Shown here piece after piece: positions 34,521 to 42,577 of a stretch of 64,000 nt of DNA. Numbering within the stretch: position 1 is the first letter of the stretch; every line of letters begins with the position of its first letter. The notes beneath the pieces are model-generated. The model had not been told where the DNA came from, searched no databases, and saw only the letters and a list, made by a program, of their open reading frames with translations. Source of the DNA: Lysobacter_L cavernae (lineage in GTDB: Bacteria; Pseudomonadota; Gammaproteobacteria; Xanthomonadales; Xanthomonadaceae); contig NZ_JBHRXK010000005.1 in NCBI RefSeq assembly GCF_042648505.1, forward strand, positions 124,001 through 188,000, written 5' to 3'. The translations under genes and the position numbers were made by a program.

Positions 34521-35078
34521 TTACGGCGCGGCCGGCGACTTGCGTCGCGCGGTCGATTTGTGTGCGGCCTTCTTGGCAGCAGGCTTCTTCGCCACGGCTG
34601 CCCGGGCCGGCGCCTTCTTCGCTGCCGACGGCTTGCCGCCCTGCCTGCGCAGTTCCGTGGTCAGGGCATCAACGCGCCTGCTGAGCTCACCGAGGTCGTC
34701 GCGGCCCGGCACGCCGAGCTTGACCAGGGCGCGGTGCACGCGCTCCTCGAACACCTTCTCGAGGCGGTCCCAGGTATCGGCGGCGCGTTCGCGCGCCTGG
34801 TCGACCCGGGATTCGACGACGTCGCGCACGGCATCGGCCTGGCCACCGGCGAACTTGCGCGCGGTCTGCTCCAGGCTCAGGCCTTCCTTGACCAGGCCCT
34901 CGAACAGCTTGGTGCCCTCGGACTGGGCGCGGGCGAAAGCGCCGACGCCGGCCAGCCAGATCTGCTGGGCCGACTCGCTGAGGGTCTTGGACAGGCGTTC
35001 GGCCTGTTGTTGCGGGCTGGGCTTGCCGGCCGGGCGGCTGCCGGTGGCCTTCTTCGCGGTCTTCTTGAACTTGGCCAT
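34521..35078 (-). CDS. Phasin family protein (PhaI-type polyhydroxyalkanoate granule protein)
   Basis: The 185-residue protein starts MAKFKKTAKKATG. Its core is a PhaI-type phasin helix region: SAQQIWLAGVGAFARAQSEG near 37-56 and LFEGLVKEGLSLEQ after it, then amphipathic helices with coiled-coil character (ERVHRALVKLGVPGRDDLGE). The tail is Ala/Lys/Pro-rich like histone H1 (KKAPARAAVAKKPAAKKAAH). Phasins coat polyester granules and some bind DNA through such tails. The start is the ATG at plus-strand 35078; the frame reads on upstream without family similarity. No PHA synthase is in the window. Confidence 0.85.
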   Translation of the reverse strand: MAKFKKTAKKATGSRPAGKPSPQQQAERLSKTLSESAQQIWLAGVGAFARAQSEGTKLFEGLVKEGLSLEQTARKFAGGQADAVRDVVESRVDQARERAADTWDRLEKVFEERVHRALVKLGVPGRDDLGELSRRVDALTTELRRQGGKPSAAKKAPARAAVAKKPAAKKAAHKSTARRKSPAAP

Positions 35079-35166
35079 GCGCTTGCGGATCCGGTTGGGC
35101 GGGTATGGGCCACCATCTCCCGCCGGTCTAGAGCTTTCACACCAGCCCCGGGCAGGGGCTGGCAGG

Positions 35167-36405
35167 TCAGCGTCTGCGGCGACGGGCGACGAGCTGGTCG
35201 ACATCGTCGAGCGCGCGCTTGAGGCGTGCGGTCGTTTCGGTATCGCGGCTGGGCGGGGTGATGCCGTCGAGGATCGAACGCTGCTCGTCGGCCAGGATCT
35301 CATCGCGCAGGCGGATGCCGTGTGCGGCCAGCAGCGGCCGCAGTGTGTCGGCACGGCGGCGCAGGTCGGCCAGGGTGTTGCGGTAGGCGATCTCGCAGAT
35401 GCGCTGGCGTGCCGAGAAGCTGAAGGCATTGGTGAAGAACAGCTCGCCGTCTTCGGCGTTGGGCTCGAACACCAACTGGTCGATATCCGGGTACTGCTGG
35501 CTGTAGCGCGCCAACCCGACCTGCATGCGCGATTGCAGCAGCGTGCGGAAGGTCTGCGACAGCACGGCCGGCAGACCGCCCGCGGCCAGGCTGCGCTCGT
35601 GTTCGACGGCGGCGACGCCGCCCTGGTTGAACGGCACCAGTGGGTTGATGCCGATCATCAGATCGATGCCGCGATCGAGCACGGCCGAGGCATTCATCGT
35701 GCGGCGCAGCGCACCGTCGACGAAGTGGCGGCCGCGCACCTCGACCGGCGGATACAAGCCGGGCAGCGCGGCGCTGGCCTGTACTGCCTTGGAGATCGGC
35801 ACGTCGTCCCAGCCTTCACCGCCGAAACGCACCACCGCACCGTTGTCGAGGTCGACCGCGACAACGTACAGCGGCGCGGCCAGGTCGCGGAAGTCATTGC
35901 TGCGGCCGCGGCGGGTGAACACTTCGCGCAGGAAGTGCTCGACCTGGGCGTTGTCGAACAGCCCGTTCGGCACCAGACCGCCGAAACGGGTGACCAGGTC
36001 CGACCAGCGTGCCTCGCGCGGCGAAAACAGCAGCTCGCGCCACCATTGCGTAGCCAGCCGCGGCAGGCTGGCGGCGCGGCGCAGGTATTCGAAGATCGCC
36101 GGGCGCAGGAAGGTCTCGGGCCGGAACTGCACGTCGTCGCTGTCGCCGGTGATGAATATCCGGCACATCTGCGCGGTGTCGATGCGGTTGGCCAGGCCGG
36201 CGGCGAGGAAGGCGCCGCTGCTGACGCCGACGTAGCTGTCGAGGCGGGTCAGGTCGAGGCCCTCGAAGGCCTCGTCGAGTGCGCGCAGCGCGCCGAGCTC
36301 GTACATGCCGCCGATGGGACCGCCACCGGCAACCGCCAGGCCGATCCGGGCAGGACGGTCGGCGTTCGCGCGTGCCCGTGTCCGGGCGGTGTGGAGTGAC
36401 AGCAT
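35167..36405 (-). CDS. Patatin-like phospholipase family protein
   Basis: The 412-residue protein has the patatin oxyanion loop (LAVAGGGPIGGMYELGAL, 23-40), the nucleophile Ser62 in GVSSG and the dyad Asp230 in HFVDGALRR. It should hydrolyse acyl esters of lipids. No signal peptide is seen, so it probably acts in the cytoplasm or at the membrane or granule surface. ATG at plus-strand 36405 starts 20 residues before the first strand; the longer upstream frame overlaps the divergent FFLEELY gene and is rejected. Confidence 0.88.
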   Translation of the reverse strand: MLSLHTARTRARANADRPARIGLAVAGGGPIGGMYELGALRALDEAFEGLDLTRLDSYVGVSSGAFLAAGLANRIDTAQMCRIFITGDSDDVQFRPETFLRPAIFEYLRRAASLPRLATQWWRELLFSPREARWSDLVTRFGGLVPNGLFDNAQVEHFLREVFTRRGRSNDFRDLAAPLYVVAVDLDNGAVVRFGGEGWDDVPISKAVQASAALPGLYPPVEVRGRHFVDGALRRTMNASAVLDRGIDLMIGINPLVPFNQGGVAAVEHERSLAAGGLPAVLSQTFRTLLQSRMQVGLARYSQQYPDIDQLVFEPNAEDGELFFTNAFSFSARQRICEIAYRNTLADLRRRADTLRPLLAAHGIRLRDEILADEQRSILDGITPPSRDTETTARLKRALDDVDQLVARRRRR

Positions 36406-36516
36406 GGAGGCACGTGCCGCGGGGTTCGCCCGAGTGTAGCGGAAAGCTGCCAAGTGCCCTTCGGCCGCGGGCGTGGGCGGTTGCAGCCATCGTGCGCCGC
36501 CGTGAATATGGCCGCG

Positions 36517-37266
36517 ATGTCCAGGACGAATGCACGACGCCCCTCCAGCGGCCGCCCCTTGCCGGAGCGGTTGGCCGACCTGTTGGTTCGCCATCAGGCC
36601 CTGTACGACCCGACGCAGGAACCACGCAATGACCTGCGCTGGCTGCCCGAGCTGCGGCAGTGGCAGGCACGGCGGCTCGAGGCCAGCTTCGACCGCTTCC
36701 TGCGCGATCCGCAGCGGCGCCCGGCGGCGCAGTTCTTTCTCAGCGACGTCTACAACGACCATGACTTCAGCCGCCGCGACGCCGACATCGCCAAGGTGCT
36801 GCCGATGATGCAGCGGCTGCTGCCGCAGGCGCTGCTGACGACTGTCGCCGACGCGATCGAGCTGGGCCTGCTGACCCATGCCTTCGATCTGCGCATGGCG
36901 CAGGCGCTGCACGAGCTCGCGCCGAAGCGTCGCAAGCTCGATGCGCCGCTGTATGCGCAGGCCTACCGCCGCTGCGGCCTGCCGCGCTTGCGTGCGCACC
37001 AGATCGACCTGATCGCGCGGGTCGGCAACGGCCTCGGCCAGGCCTTGCGCCTGCCGGGCGTGGCCACGTTGTTGAAGCTGTCGCGTGGGCCGGCGCGGGT
37101 GGCCGGACTGGCCGAGCTGCAGGGCTTCCTCGAACGCGGCTTCGCCGCGTTTGCCAAGCTCGGCGACGTGCGCGGCTTCATCGCCGAGATCGAGGCCGAT
37201 GAGCGCGACGTCTCGCAGCGCCTGTTCGCAGGCGAGGCCGACCCGTTCCGCGGCCAGATCGCCTGA
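36517..37266 (+). CDS. FFLEELY-motif protein
   Basis: The roughly 249-residue helical protein carries AAQFFLSDVYNDHDFSRRDA near residues 68-87, which fits the FFLEELY-motif family ('qFFLeelYg..DfsrRD'). Family members are common in Gammaproteobacteria, often near lipid or polyester genes, and have no proven function. ATG 36517 is used; ATG 36508 in the same frame is equally possible. It diverges from the patatin gene and converges, 6 bp apart, with a PHA-system protein gene. Confidence 0.75.
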   Translation: MSRTNARRPSSGRPLPERLADLLVRHQALYDPTQEPRNDLRWLPELRQWQARRLEASFDRFLRDPQRRPAAQFFLSDVYNDHDFSRRDADIAKVLPMMQRLLPQALLTTVADAIELGLLTHAFDLRMAQALHELAPKRRKLDAPLYAQAYRRCGLPRLRAHQIDLIARVGNGLGQALRLPGVATLLKLSRGPARVAGLAELQGFLERGFAAFAKLGDVRGFIAEIEADERDVSQRLFAGEADPFRGQIA

Positions 37267-37272
37267 GCTGGC

Positions 37273-37548
37273 TCAGGTGAAGCGTTCGTCGAGGACGCGG
37301 CGGATCTCGGTTTCGATCGGTCCCTTCAGCGCGCCGAGCAGAAAGCCCAGCTTGGCGGTCACGTGCAGTTGCTGCGGCTCCAGCGCGATGTGGCCGTCGA
37401 CGCCGCTGCGGGTGAAATTGAGCGTGTCGCCGGCCCAGTCGTAGTCGACGCCGAAGCGCTCGGCCAGCTTCTCGGCAACTTCCTGTACGGCCTTGCGGGC
37501 CTGGCCGGGCGCCAGCGAATGCGGGTGGTGGATATCGATGTTCGACAT
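37273..37548 (-). CDS. Polyhydroxyalkanoic acid system family protein
   Basis: The 91-residue protein (MSNIDIHHPHSLAPGQARKA at the start, then LAERFGVDYDWAGDTLNFTR and GVDGHIALEPQQLHVTAKLG) matches the small START-like PHA_gran_rgn family found beside phasins and PHA regulators. It probably binds at granules or lipid surfaces; the exact role is unknown. ATG at plus-strand 37548 is used. Confidence 0.8.
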   Translation of the reverse strand: MSNIDIHHPHSLAPGQARKAVQEVAEKLAERFGVDYDWAGDTLNFTRSGVDGHIALEPQQLHVTAKLGFLLGALKGPIETEIRRVLDERFT

Positions 37549-37629
37549 GTGGGATCTCCGGGAGTGACGGTATTGTGCGGGCGTCACCCCCTGCATCCAA
37601 GTGTGCGCCACGTGCTAGATTGCGCCCGC

Positions 37630-38430
37630 GTGGATGCCCTCAGACTGCGATTCCCAAACCGCGAACATGCCGACCTGGTGCTGAGCCCGGGCGTGCATGC
37701 GCTTGGCCGCGACGGTCACGGCCGCGTCGCCTTGACCCATGACGCCGACAACGCCGTCGCACAGTTGTGCGTCGATCGCCGCGGGGTCTGGCTGCAGGTG
37801 CGCGAAGGCATGCGCGGCCTGCACGTCAACGGTCGCCCTGTCCGGCGCGTGGCGATGCTGCGGATCGGCGACGCGGTCTTCCTCGACGGCATCGAGCTGG
37901 TGCTGCTGGCCGCCGAGCCGCTGCCGGCCCCGGCCGACTACGGTTTCTCCGGCGGCAACGACACGCGCATGGTGTTGCGCGGTGTCGGCGGGCCGCACCA
38001 CGGCCGCAGCTTCACCCTCGATCGCCCGCGCACCGTCGGCCGTGCCGGCGAAAGCGACATCCGCATCAGCGAGTCGGGCTTTGCCGAACGCCATGCCCTG
38101 CTGGAGGCCCATGCCGATGGCGTGGTGCTGCGCGACCTGGGCTCGGTCGAGGGCAGCGTGGTCAACGGCCGTCCGGTCCGCCATGCGCTGCTGCAGCCCG
38201 GTGACCAGGTCGTGTTCGGCGTGCAGCATCGCTTCGTGATCGAGTCGCCGACGCAACGCAGCGGCCCGGTCGAGGCCACTGCGGTCGTGCATGCGCGCGT
38301 GCCGGTGGAGGAATCACCACGGCCGTCGTCGCCCTTGCCGCGCTCGGTGCGGCGCATGCCGTGGCTGCTGTTGGCCGCGCTGCTGCTGGCCGGTGCGCTC
38401 AGCCTGCTGCTGTTGTACGGCGCGCGTTGA
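37630..38430 (+). CDS. FHA domain protein with C-terminal membrane anchor
   Basis: The roughly 266-residue protein contains two FHA-like regions. The first (about 1-95) includes GVHALGRDG and GLHVNGRPVRRV. The second (about 115-210) is clearer: RTVGRAGESDIRISESGFAE and GSVVNGRPVRHALLQPGDQV, the Gly-Arg and Asn-Gly positions used to bind phosphothreonine. A C-terminal helix (MPWLLLAALLLAGALSLLLL) ends the protein, so the FHA domains face the cytoplasm. GTG 37630 is the likely start. No Ser/Thr kinase is adjacent. The last 32 bases overlap msrQ on the other strand. Confidence 0.75.
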   Translation: MDALRLRFPNREHADLVLSPGVHALGRDGHGRVALTHDADNAVAQLCVDRRGVWLQVREGMRGLHVNGRPVRRVAMLRIGDAVFLDGIELVLLAAEPLPAPADYGFSGGNDTRMVLRGVGGPHHGRSFTLDRPRTVGRAGESDIRISESGFAERHALLEAHADGVVLRDLGSVEGSVVNGRPVRHALLQPGDQVVFGVQHRFVIESPTQRSGPVEATAVVHARVPVEESPRPSSPLPRSVRRMPWLLLAALLLAGALSLLLLYGAR

Positions 38431-39058
38431 TCGTCCGCAGCCGCTTCCACAAGCGCCAGCCCAACAGCGCCGCGAGCAGGCTTGCGTACAGCAGCGGCTC
38501 GCGGATGTCGGATTTGACGATCCACCAGAAGTGCAGCACCGCCAGCACCGCGACCACATAGACCAGTTGGTGCAGACGCGCCCAGTTGTGGCCCAACCGG
38601 CGGATTGCCGCCTGGGTCGAGGTGATGGCCAACGGCAGCAACAGCAACCAGGCGGCGAAGCCGACGGTGATATAGGGACGCTTGGCGATTTCCTCGAAAA
38701 CCTGCGTCCAGTAGCCGCGCAGGTCGAGCACCAGGTAGGCGGTGAAGTGCAAGGTCGCGTAGAAGAACGCGTACAGACCGAGCATGCGACGGAAGCGCAA
38801 CACGACCGGCTGTCCGCTGAGCTGGCGCAGCGGCGTGATCGCCAGCGTGATCAGCAACAGGCGCAGCGCCCACAGGCCGAGGCGGTGCTCGATCGCCGCA
38901 ACCGGGTCGGCGCCGAGGCCGCCGCTGCCGGTCAGGAACTCCTCGCGGATCTGCCAGGCCAGGATCGCCGCCGGCGTCAGCGCGAGCAGGTGCACCAGAG
39001 TCTTGCTGAGAATCAGGGCCTGCCGGCCGGGGCGCCAGATCGGAATCGCCAACGTCAT
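38399..39058 (-). CDS. msrQ: Protein-methionine-sulfoxide reductase haem-binding subunit
   Basis: The 219-residue inner-membrane protein has six predicted helices and conserved His residues in EHRLGLWALRLLL, ATLHFTAYLVLDL and RLHQLVYVVAVLAVLHF that ligate haem b (FRD/MsrQ family). It passes electrons from the quinone pool or flavin reductase to periplasmic MsrP. ATG at plus-strand 39058 lies 2 bases after the msrP stop. The 3' end overlaps the FHA gene by 32 bp. Confidence 0.93.
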   Translation of the reverse strand: MTLAIPIWRPGRQALILSKTLVHLLALTPAAILAWQIREEFLTGSGGLGADPVAAIEHRLGLWALRLLLITLAITPLRQLSGQPVVLRFRRMLGLYAFFYATLHFTAYLVLDLRGYWTQVFEEIAKRPYITVGFAAWLLLLPLAITSTQAAIRRLGHNWARLHQLVYVVAVLAVLHFWWIVKSDIREPLLYASLLAALLGWRLWKRLRTINARRTTAAG

Positions 39059-39060
39059 CG

Positions 39061-40029
39061 TCAGAACCAGCGCTTGAGGTTCATGCCGGCGTACAGGCCC
39101 GCGACCTGCTCGGCATAACCGTTGAAGAGCTGGGTGGGGATGCGCTCGGCGAACAGCTTGCTGCCGGTGCCGGCGATGCGGCGCTCGGTCTTCTGGCTCC
39201 AGCGCGGGTGGTCGACACGCGGATTGACGTTGGAGAAGAAGCCGTACTCGCTCGGCTGCGAATCGTTCCAACTGGTGAACGGCATCTTCTCGACGAAGGT
39301 GATCGCGACGATTGACTTGATGCTCTTGAAGCCGTACTTCCACGGCACCACCAGCCGCAGCGGCGCGCCGTTCTGCTGCAGCAGCGGCTTGCCGTACAGG
39401 CCGGTGGCGAGGATCGTCAACGGGTGCATGGCCTCGTCGATGCGCAGACCCTCGCGGTACGGCCAGTCCAGCGCCCGGTACGACAGGCCGGGCATCTGCT
39501 TGCGGTCGGCGAGGGTGGTGAAGGCCACGTACTTCGCCTGCGAGGTTGGTTCGAAGCGCTTGAGCACGTCGGCCAACGGCACGCCCAGCCACGGGATCAC
39601 CATCGACCAGCCTTCGACGCAGCGCAGCCGGTAGACCCTCTCCTCGGGCGTGAGGCCGTGGAGCAGGTCGTCGAACGAGAGTTTGCCGGGCTTGGCGCAA
39701 TGGCCGCCGACGGCGACTGTCCATGGGCGCGTGCGCAGGGTGCGGGCCGCGCGCGACGGGTCGGTCTTGCCGGTGCCGAACTCGTAGAAATTGTTGTAGC
39801 TGGTGATGTCCTCGAAGCGGGTCAGGGGCTCGTTGGTGTGGAAGCCGGCGCGGGCCTGCTCGGGCGTGACAGCAGTTTGCGGTGGTGCCGGTGGCTCGGC
39901 CTCGGCGCAGCCGGGCAGGCCCAACGCGGGGGCGGCGGCGAAGGCGGCGATCAGACGCCGACGCTCGCGGTAGACCGCTTCGTCGGTGATCTGGGTGGCG
40001 GGAATCTTGAGTGCGTCGCGCAAGGACAT
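39061..40029 (-). CDS. msrP: Protein-methionine-sulfoxide reductase catalytic subunit (molybdoenzyme)
   Basis: The 322-residue periplasmic molybdopterin enzyme repairs oxidised methionines in envelope proteins. The N-terminus has a twin-arginine export region (RERRRLIAAFAAAPALGL at 21-38); a Cys follows at 41. The mature domain has NNFYEFG near 79 and the molybdenum ligand Cys137 in RLRCVEGWSMVIPW, the sulfite oxidase-fold hallmark. It is first in the msrP-msrQ pair and divergent from serC. Confidence 0.95.
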   Translation of the reverse strand: MSLRDALKIPATQITDEAVYRERRRLIAAFAAAPALGLPGCAEAEPPAPPQTAVTPEQARAGFHTNEPLTRFEDITSYNNFYEFGTGKTDPSRAARTLRTRPWTVAVGGHCAKPGKLSFDDLLHGLTPEERVYRLRCVEGWSMVIPWLGVPLADVLKRFEPTSQAKYVAFTTLADRKQMPGLSYRALDWPYREGLRIDEAMHPLTILATGLYGKPLLQQNGAPLRLVVPWKYGFKSIKSIVAITFVEKMPFTSWNDSQPSEYGFFSNVNPRVDHPRWSQKTERRIAGTGSKLFAERIPTQLFNGYAEQVAGLYAGMNLKRWF

Positions 40030-40166
40030 GGCCGGCTCCGGATGGGCGCTGTACCTGAACTATAGAGGCCGTAATCGTGCAAAAAGTTGCGCGGGAAACC
40101 ATGAACCCGCAGCGTGCTGCGCTGCGGCATACTTGGACTCCGATCTTCCTCTCTCCGGAGCGTTTC

Positions 40167-41267
40167 ATGTCGCGCGCGTTCAACTTCAGTCCCGGTCCCG
40201 CGACCTTGCCCGAACCGGTATTGCAGCAGGCGCAGGCGGAGATGCTCGACTGGCACGGCGTGGGCGCCTCGATCGTGGAACTGAGCCACCGCGGCCCCGA
40301 GTTCATGCAGGTGGCCCACGAGACCGAAGCCGACCTGCGCACGCTGATGGCGATCCCGGACGACTACGCGGTGTTGTTCCTGCAGGGCGGGGCGACCGTG
40401 CAGCAGGCGCTGATCGCCTTGAATTTTGCCGATCCGGGCCAGGCCACCGATTACGTGATCACCGGTCACTGGGGCAAGACCGCACTGAAACAGGTCACGC
40501 CGTACGTGCATGCCAACCTGGCCGCCGACGGCGAACCCGGCGGGTTCCGCGACATCCCGGCACGCAACAGCTGGCGGTTGTCCGACGGTGCCGCCTACGT
40601 CCACTACACCGCCAACGAGACCATCCACGGCGTCGAGTTCAGGTCGGCGAACGGCTGCGACATTCCCGACGTCGGCGACGTGCCGCTGTTTGCCGACTTC
40701 AGCTCATCGATCGCTTCCGAGCCGCTCGACATCTCCAGGTTCGGCGTGATCTACGCCGGTGCGCAGAAGAACCTCGGCCCGGTGGGCGTGACCGTGGTGA
40801 TCATCCGCCGCGACCTGCTTGAGCGTGCCGGCCAGCCGCGCGCCGGGATCTTCGACTACCGCGCGCACCTCAAGGGCGAGTCGATGCTCAACACGCCACC
40901 GACCTGGAACTGGTACCTGCTCGGCCTGACCGTGAAGTGGATGCTGGCCGAAGGCGGCGTGGCCGAATTCGCCCAGCGCAACGCGCGCAAGTCGGCGCTG
41001 CTGTACGACACCATCGACACTTCCGGTGGCTTCTACTGCAACGAGGTCGCCACGGCGGCACGCTCGCGCATGAACGTGCCGTTCTTCCTGCACGACAGCG
41101 CACTCGATGCGGCGTTTCTGCAGGAAAGCACGGCCGCGGGATTGATCTCGCTCAAGGGGCACCGAGTGCTGGGCGGCATGCGCGCCTCGATCTACAACGC
41201 GATGCCGGAGGCGGGCGTGCAGGCGCTGGCGTCCTTCATGCGCGACTTCCAGCAACGGCATGGGTGA
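40167..41267 (+). CDS. serC: Phosphoserine aminotransferase
   Basis: The 366-residue class V PLP enzyme makes 3-phosphoserine for serine synthesis and also acts in pyridoxal phosphate synthesis. It begins SRAFNFSPGPATLPEPVL; the PLP Lys is in IYAGAQKNLGPVG near residue 198, and the C-terminal GLISLKGHRVLGGMRASIYN fits. ATG 40167 is chosen by family alignment; the frame is open further upstream. It is followed by pheA after 110 bp with two hairpins. Confidence 0.96.
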   Translation: MSRAFNFSPGPATLPEPVLQQAQAEMLDWHGVGASIVELSHRGPEFMQVAHETEADLRTLMAIPDDYAVLFLQGGATVQQALIALNFADPGQATDYVITGHWGKTALKQVTPYVHANLAADGEPGGFRDIPARNSWRLSDGAAYVHYTANETIHGVEFRSANGCDIPDVGDVPLFADFSSSIASEPLDISRFGVIYAGAQKNLGPVGVTVVIIRRDLLERAGQPRAGIFDYRAHLKGESMLNTPPTWNWYLLGLTVKWMLAEGGVAEFAQRNARKSALLYDTIDTSGGFYCNEVATAARSRMNVPFFLHDSALDAAFLQESTAAGLISLKGHRVLGGMRASIYNAMPEAGVQALASFMRDFQQRHG

Positions 41268-41286
41268 GCGGCCGCGGCCGCGAACG

Positions 41287-41337
41287 CCCGGCCATGGATG
41301 GCCGGGTCGGACGATCCGAAGGCGAGGGTGTCTCGCC
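41287..41337 (+). other. Two tandem hairpins between serC and pheA
   Basis: CCCGGCCAT (41287-41295) pairs with ATGGCCGGG (41298-41306), and GGCGAG (41321-41326) pairs with CTCGCC (41332-41337). Neither is followed by a T tract. They sit 40-90 bases before the pheA ATG and could affect its translation or mRNA stability. A GCGGCCGCGGCCGC stretch just upstream adds more structure. Confidence 0.45.
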
Positions 41338-41377
41338 ATGGACGGCAACCAATACCTTCGGAGGCAACGAGACTCGA

Positions 41378-42577
41378 ATGAAAGACAAATCTGAAGTGAC
41401 AAAGCGGTCAAAGGCCAACAAGGAGCCGGTAGTGAAGAAAGCAGCGGCGAAAAACGTTGCTGCAGGCACGGACAAGAAGGCCAGCCAAACCCAGCTCCCC
41501 GCACTCGACCTGGCCATGCTGCGCGATCGAATCGACGGCATCGACCGCCACATCCAGGAGCTGATCGTCGAGCGCGCGCAGTTCGCCAACCAGGTCGGCA
41601 AGGCCAAGGGCAAGCTCGCGGCCGCCGTCGACTATTACCGTCCCGAGCGCGAGGCGCAGGTGCTGCGGCGTGTGGTCGACCGCAACGACGGCCCGCTCAA
41701 CGACGACGTGCTGGTGCGGTTGTTCCGCGAGATCATGTCGGCCTGCCTGGCGCAGCAGGAGCCGCTCAAGATCGGCTTCCTCGGCCCGGAAGGCACGCAC
41801 TCGCAGCAGGCGGTGTTCAAGCATTTCGGCCACTCCATCCACGGCCTGCCGCTGGGCAGCATCGAGGAGGTGTTCCAGGAAGTGGAAGCCGGCAATGCCG
41901 ATTTCGGCGTGGTGCCGGTGGAGAACTCCACCCAGGGCACGATCCAGTCGACGCTGGACATGTTCCTGACTTCCAAGTTGAAGATCTGCGGCGAGGTCGA
42001 GCTGCGCGTCCATCAGCACCTGTTGTCGCGCAGTGGCCGCATCGAGGACATCGAGCGTGTCTATTCGCACCCGCAGTCGTTCGCGCAGTGCAAGGCCTGG
42101 CTGCGCCAGTACCTGCCCAAGGCCGAGAAGATCGCCGTTGCCAGCAACGCCGAGGCCGCGCGTCGTGCGCGCAGTTCGGACGATGCCGCGGCGATTGCCG
42201 GCATCAGCGCCGCCAATGTCTACGGCCTGAAGTCCATCGCGGGGCCGATCGAGGACCGCCCGGACAACACCACCCGTTTCCTGGTCATCGGCCGCGAGCT
42301 GTTTTCGACTTCGGGCAATGACCGCACCTCGCTGCTGATCTTCATCAAGGACCAGCCCGGTGCGCTGTACCACGTGCTGGCGCCGTTCGCCAAGCACGGT
42401 CTGAGCATGAACCGCATCGAGTCGCGCCCAGGTCATACCGGGCTGTGGCAGTACGCCTTCTTCATCGACGTCGGTGGCCACGTGCAGGAAGAGGCCATGC
42501 GCCACGCCCTCGACGAACTGGCCGATTACGCGCAGCAAGTGAAGGTGCTGGGTTCCTACCCGGTCGCGATCGCATGA
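41378..42577 (+). CDS. pheA: Bifunctional chorismate mutase / prephenate dehydratase (P-protein)
   Basis: The 399-residue enzyme turns chorismate into phenylpyruvate. After a Lys-rich, low-GC N-terminal extension of about 45 residues comes an AroQ-type chorismate mutase (LRDRIDGIDRHIQELIVERA near 48-67), the dehydratase (GFLGPEGTHSQQAVFKHFG near 132, ENSTQGTIQSTLDMF near 183) and an ACT domain with ESRPGHTGLWQYAFFIDV that binds phenylalanine for feedback. ATG 41378 is used, with GGAGG 13 bases upstream; an in-frame ATG at 41294 is possible. It overlaps hisC by 4 bases. Confidence 0.93.
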   Translation: MKDKSEVTKRSKANKEPVVKKAAAKNVAAGTDKKASQTQLPALDLAMLRDRIDGIDRHIQELIVERAQFANQVGKAKGKLAAAVDYYRPEREAQVLRRVVDRNDGPLNDDVLVRLFREIMSACLAQQEPLKIGFLGPEGTHSQQAVFKHFGHSIHGLPLGSIEEVFQEVEAGNADFGVVPVENSTQGTIQSTLDMFLTSKLKICGEVELRVHQHLLSRSGRIEDIERVYSHPQSFAQCKAWLRQYLPKAEKIAVASNAEAARRARSSDDAAAIAGISAANVYGLKSIAGPIEDRPDNTTRFLVIGRELFSTSGNDRTSLLIFIKDQPGALYHVLAPFAKHGLSMNRIESRPGHTGLWQYAFFIDVGGHVQEEAMRHALDELADYAQQVKVLGSYPVAIA

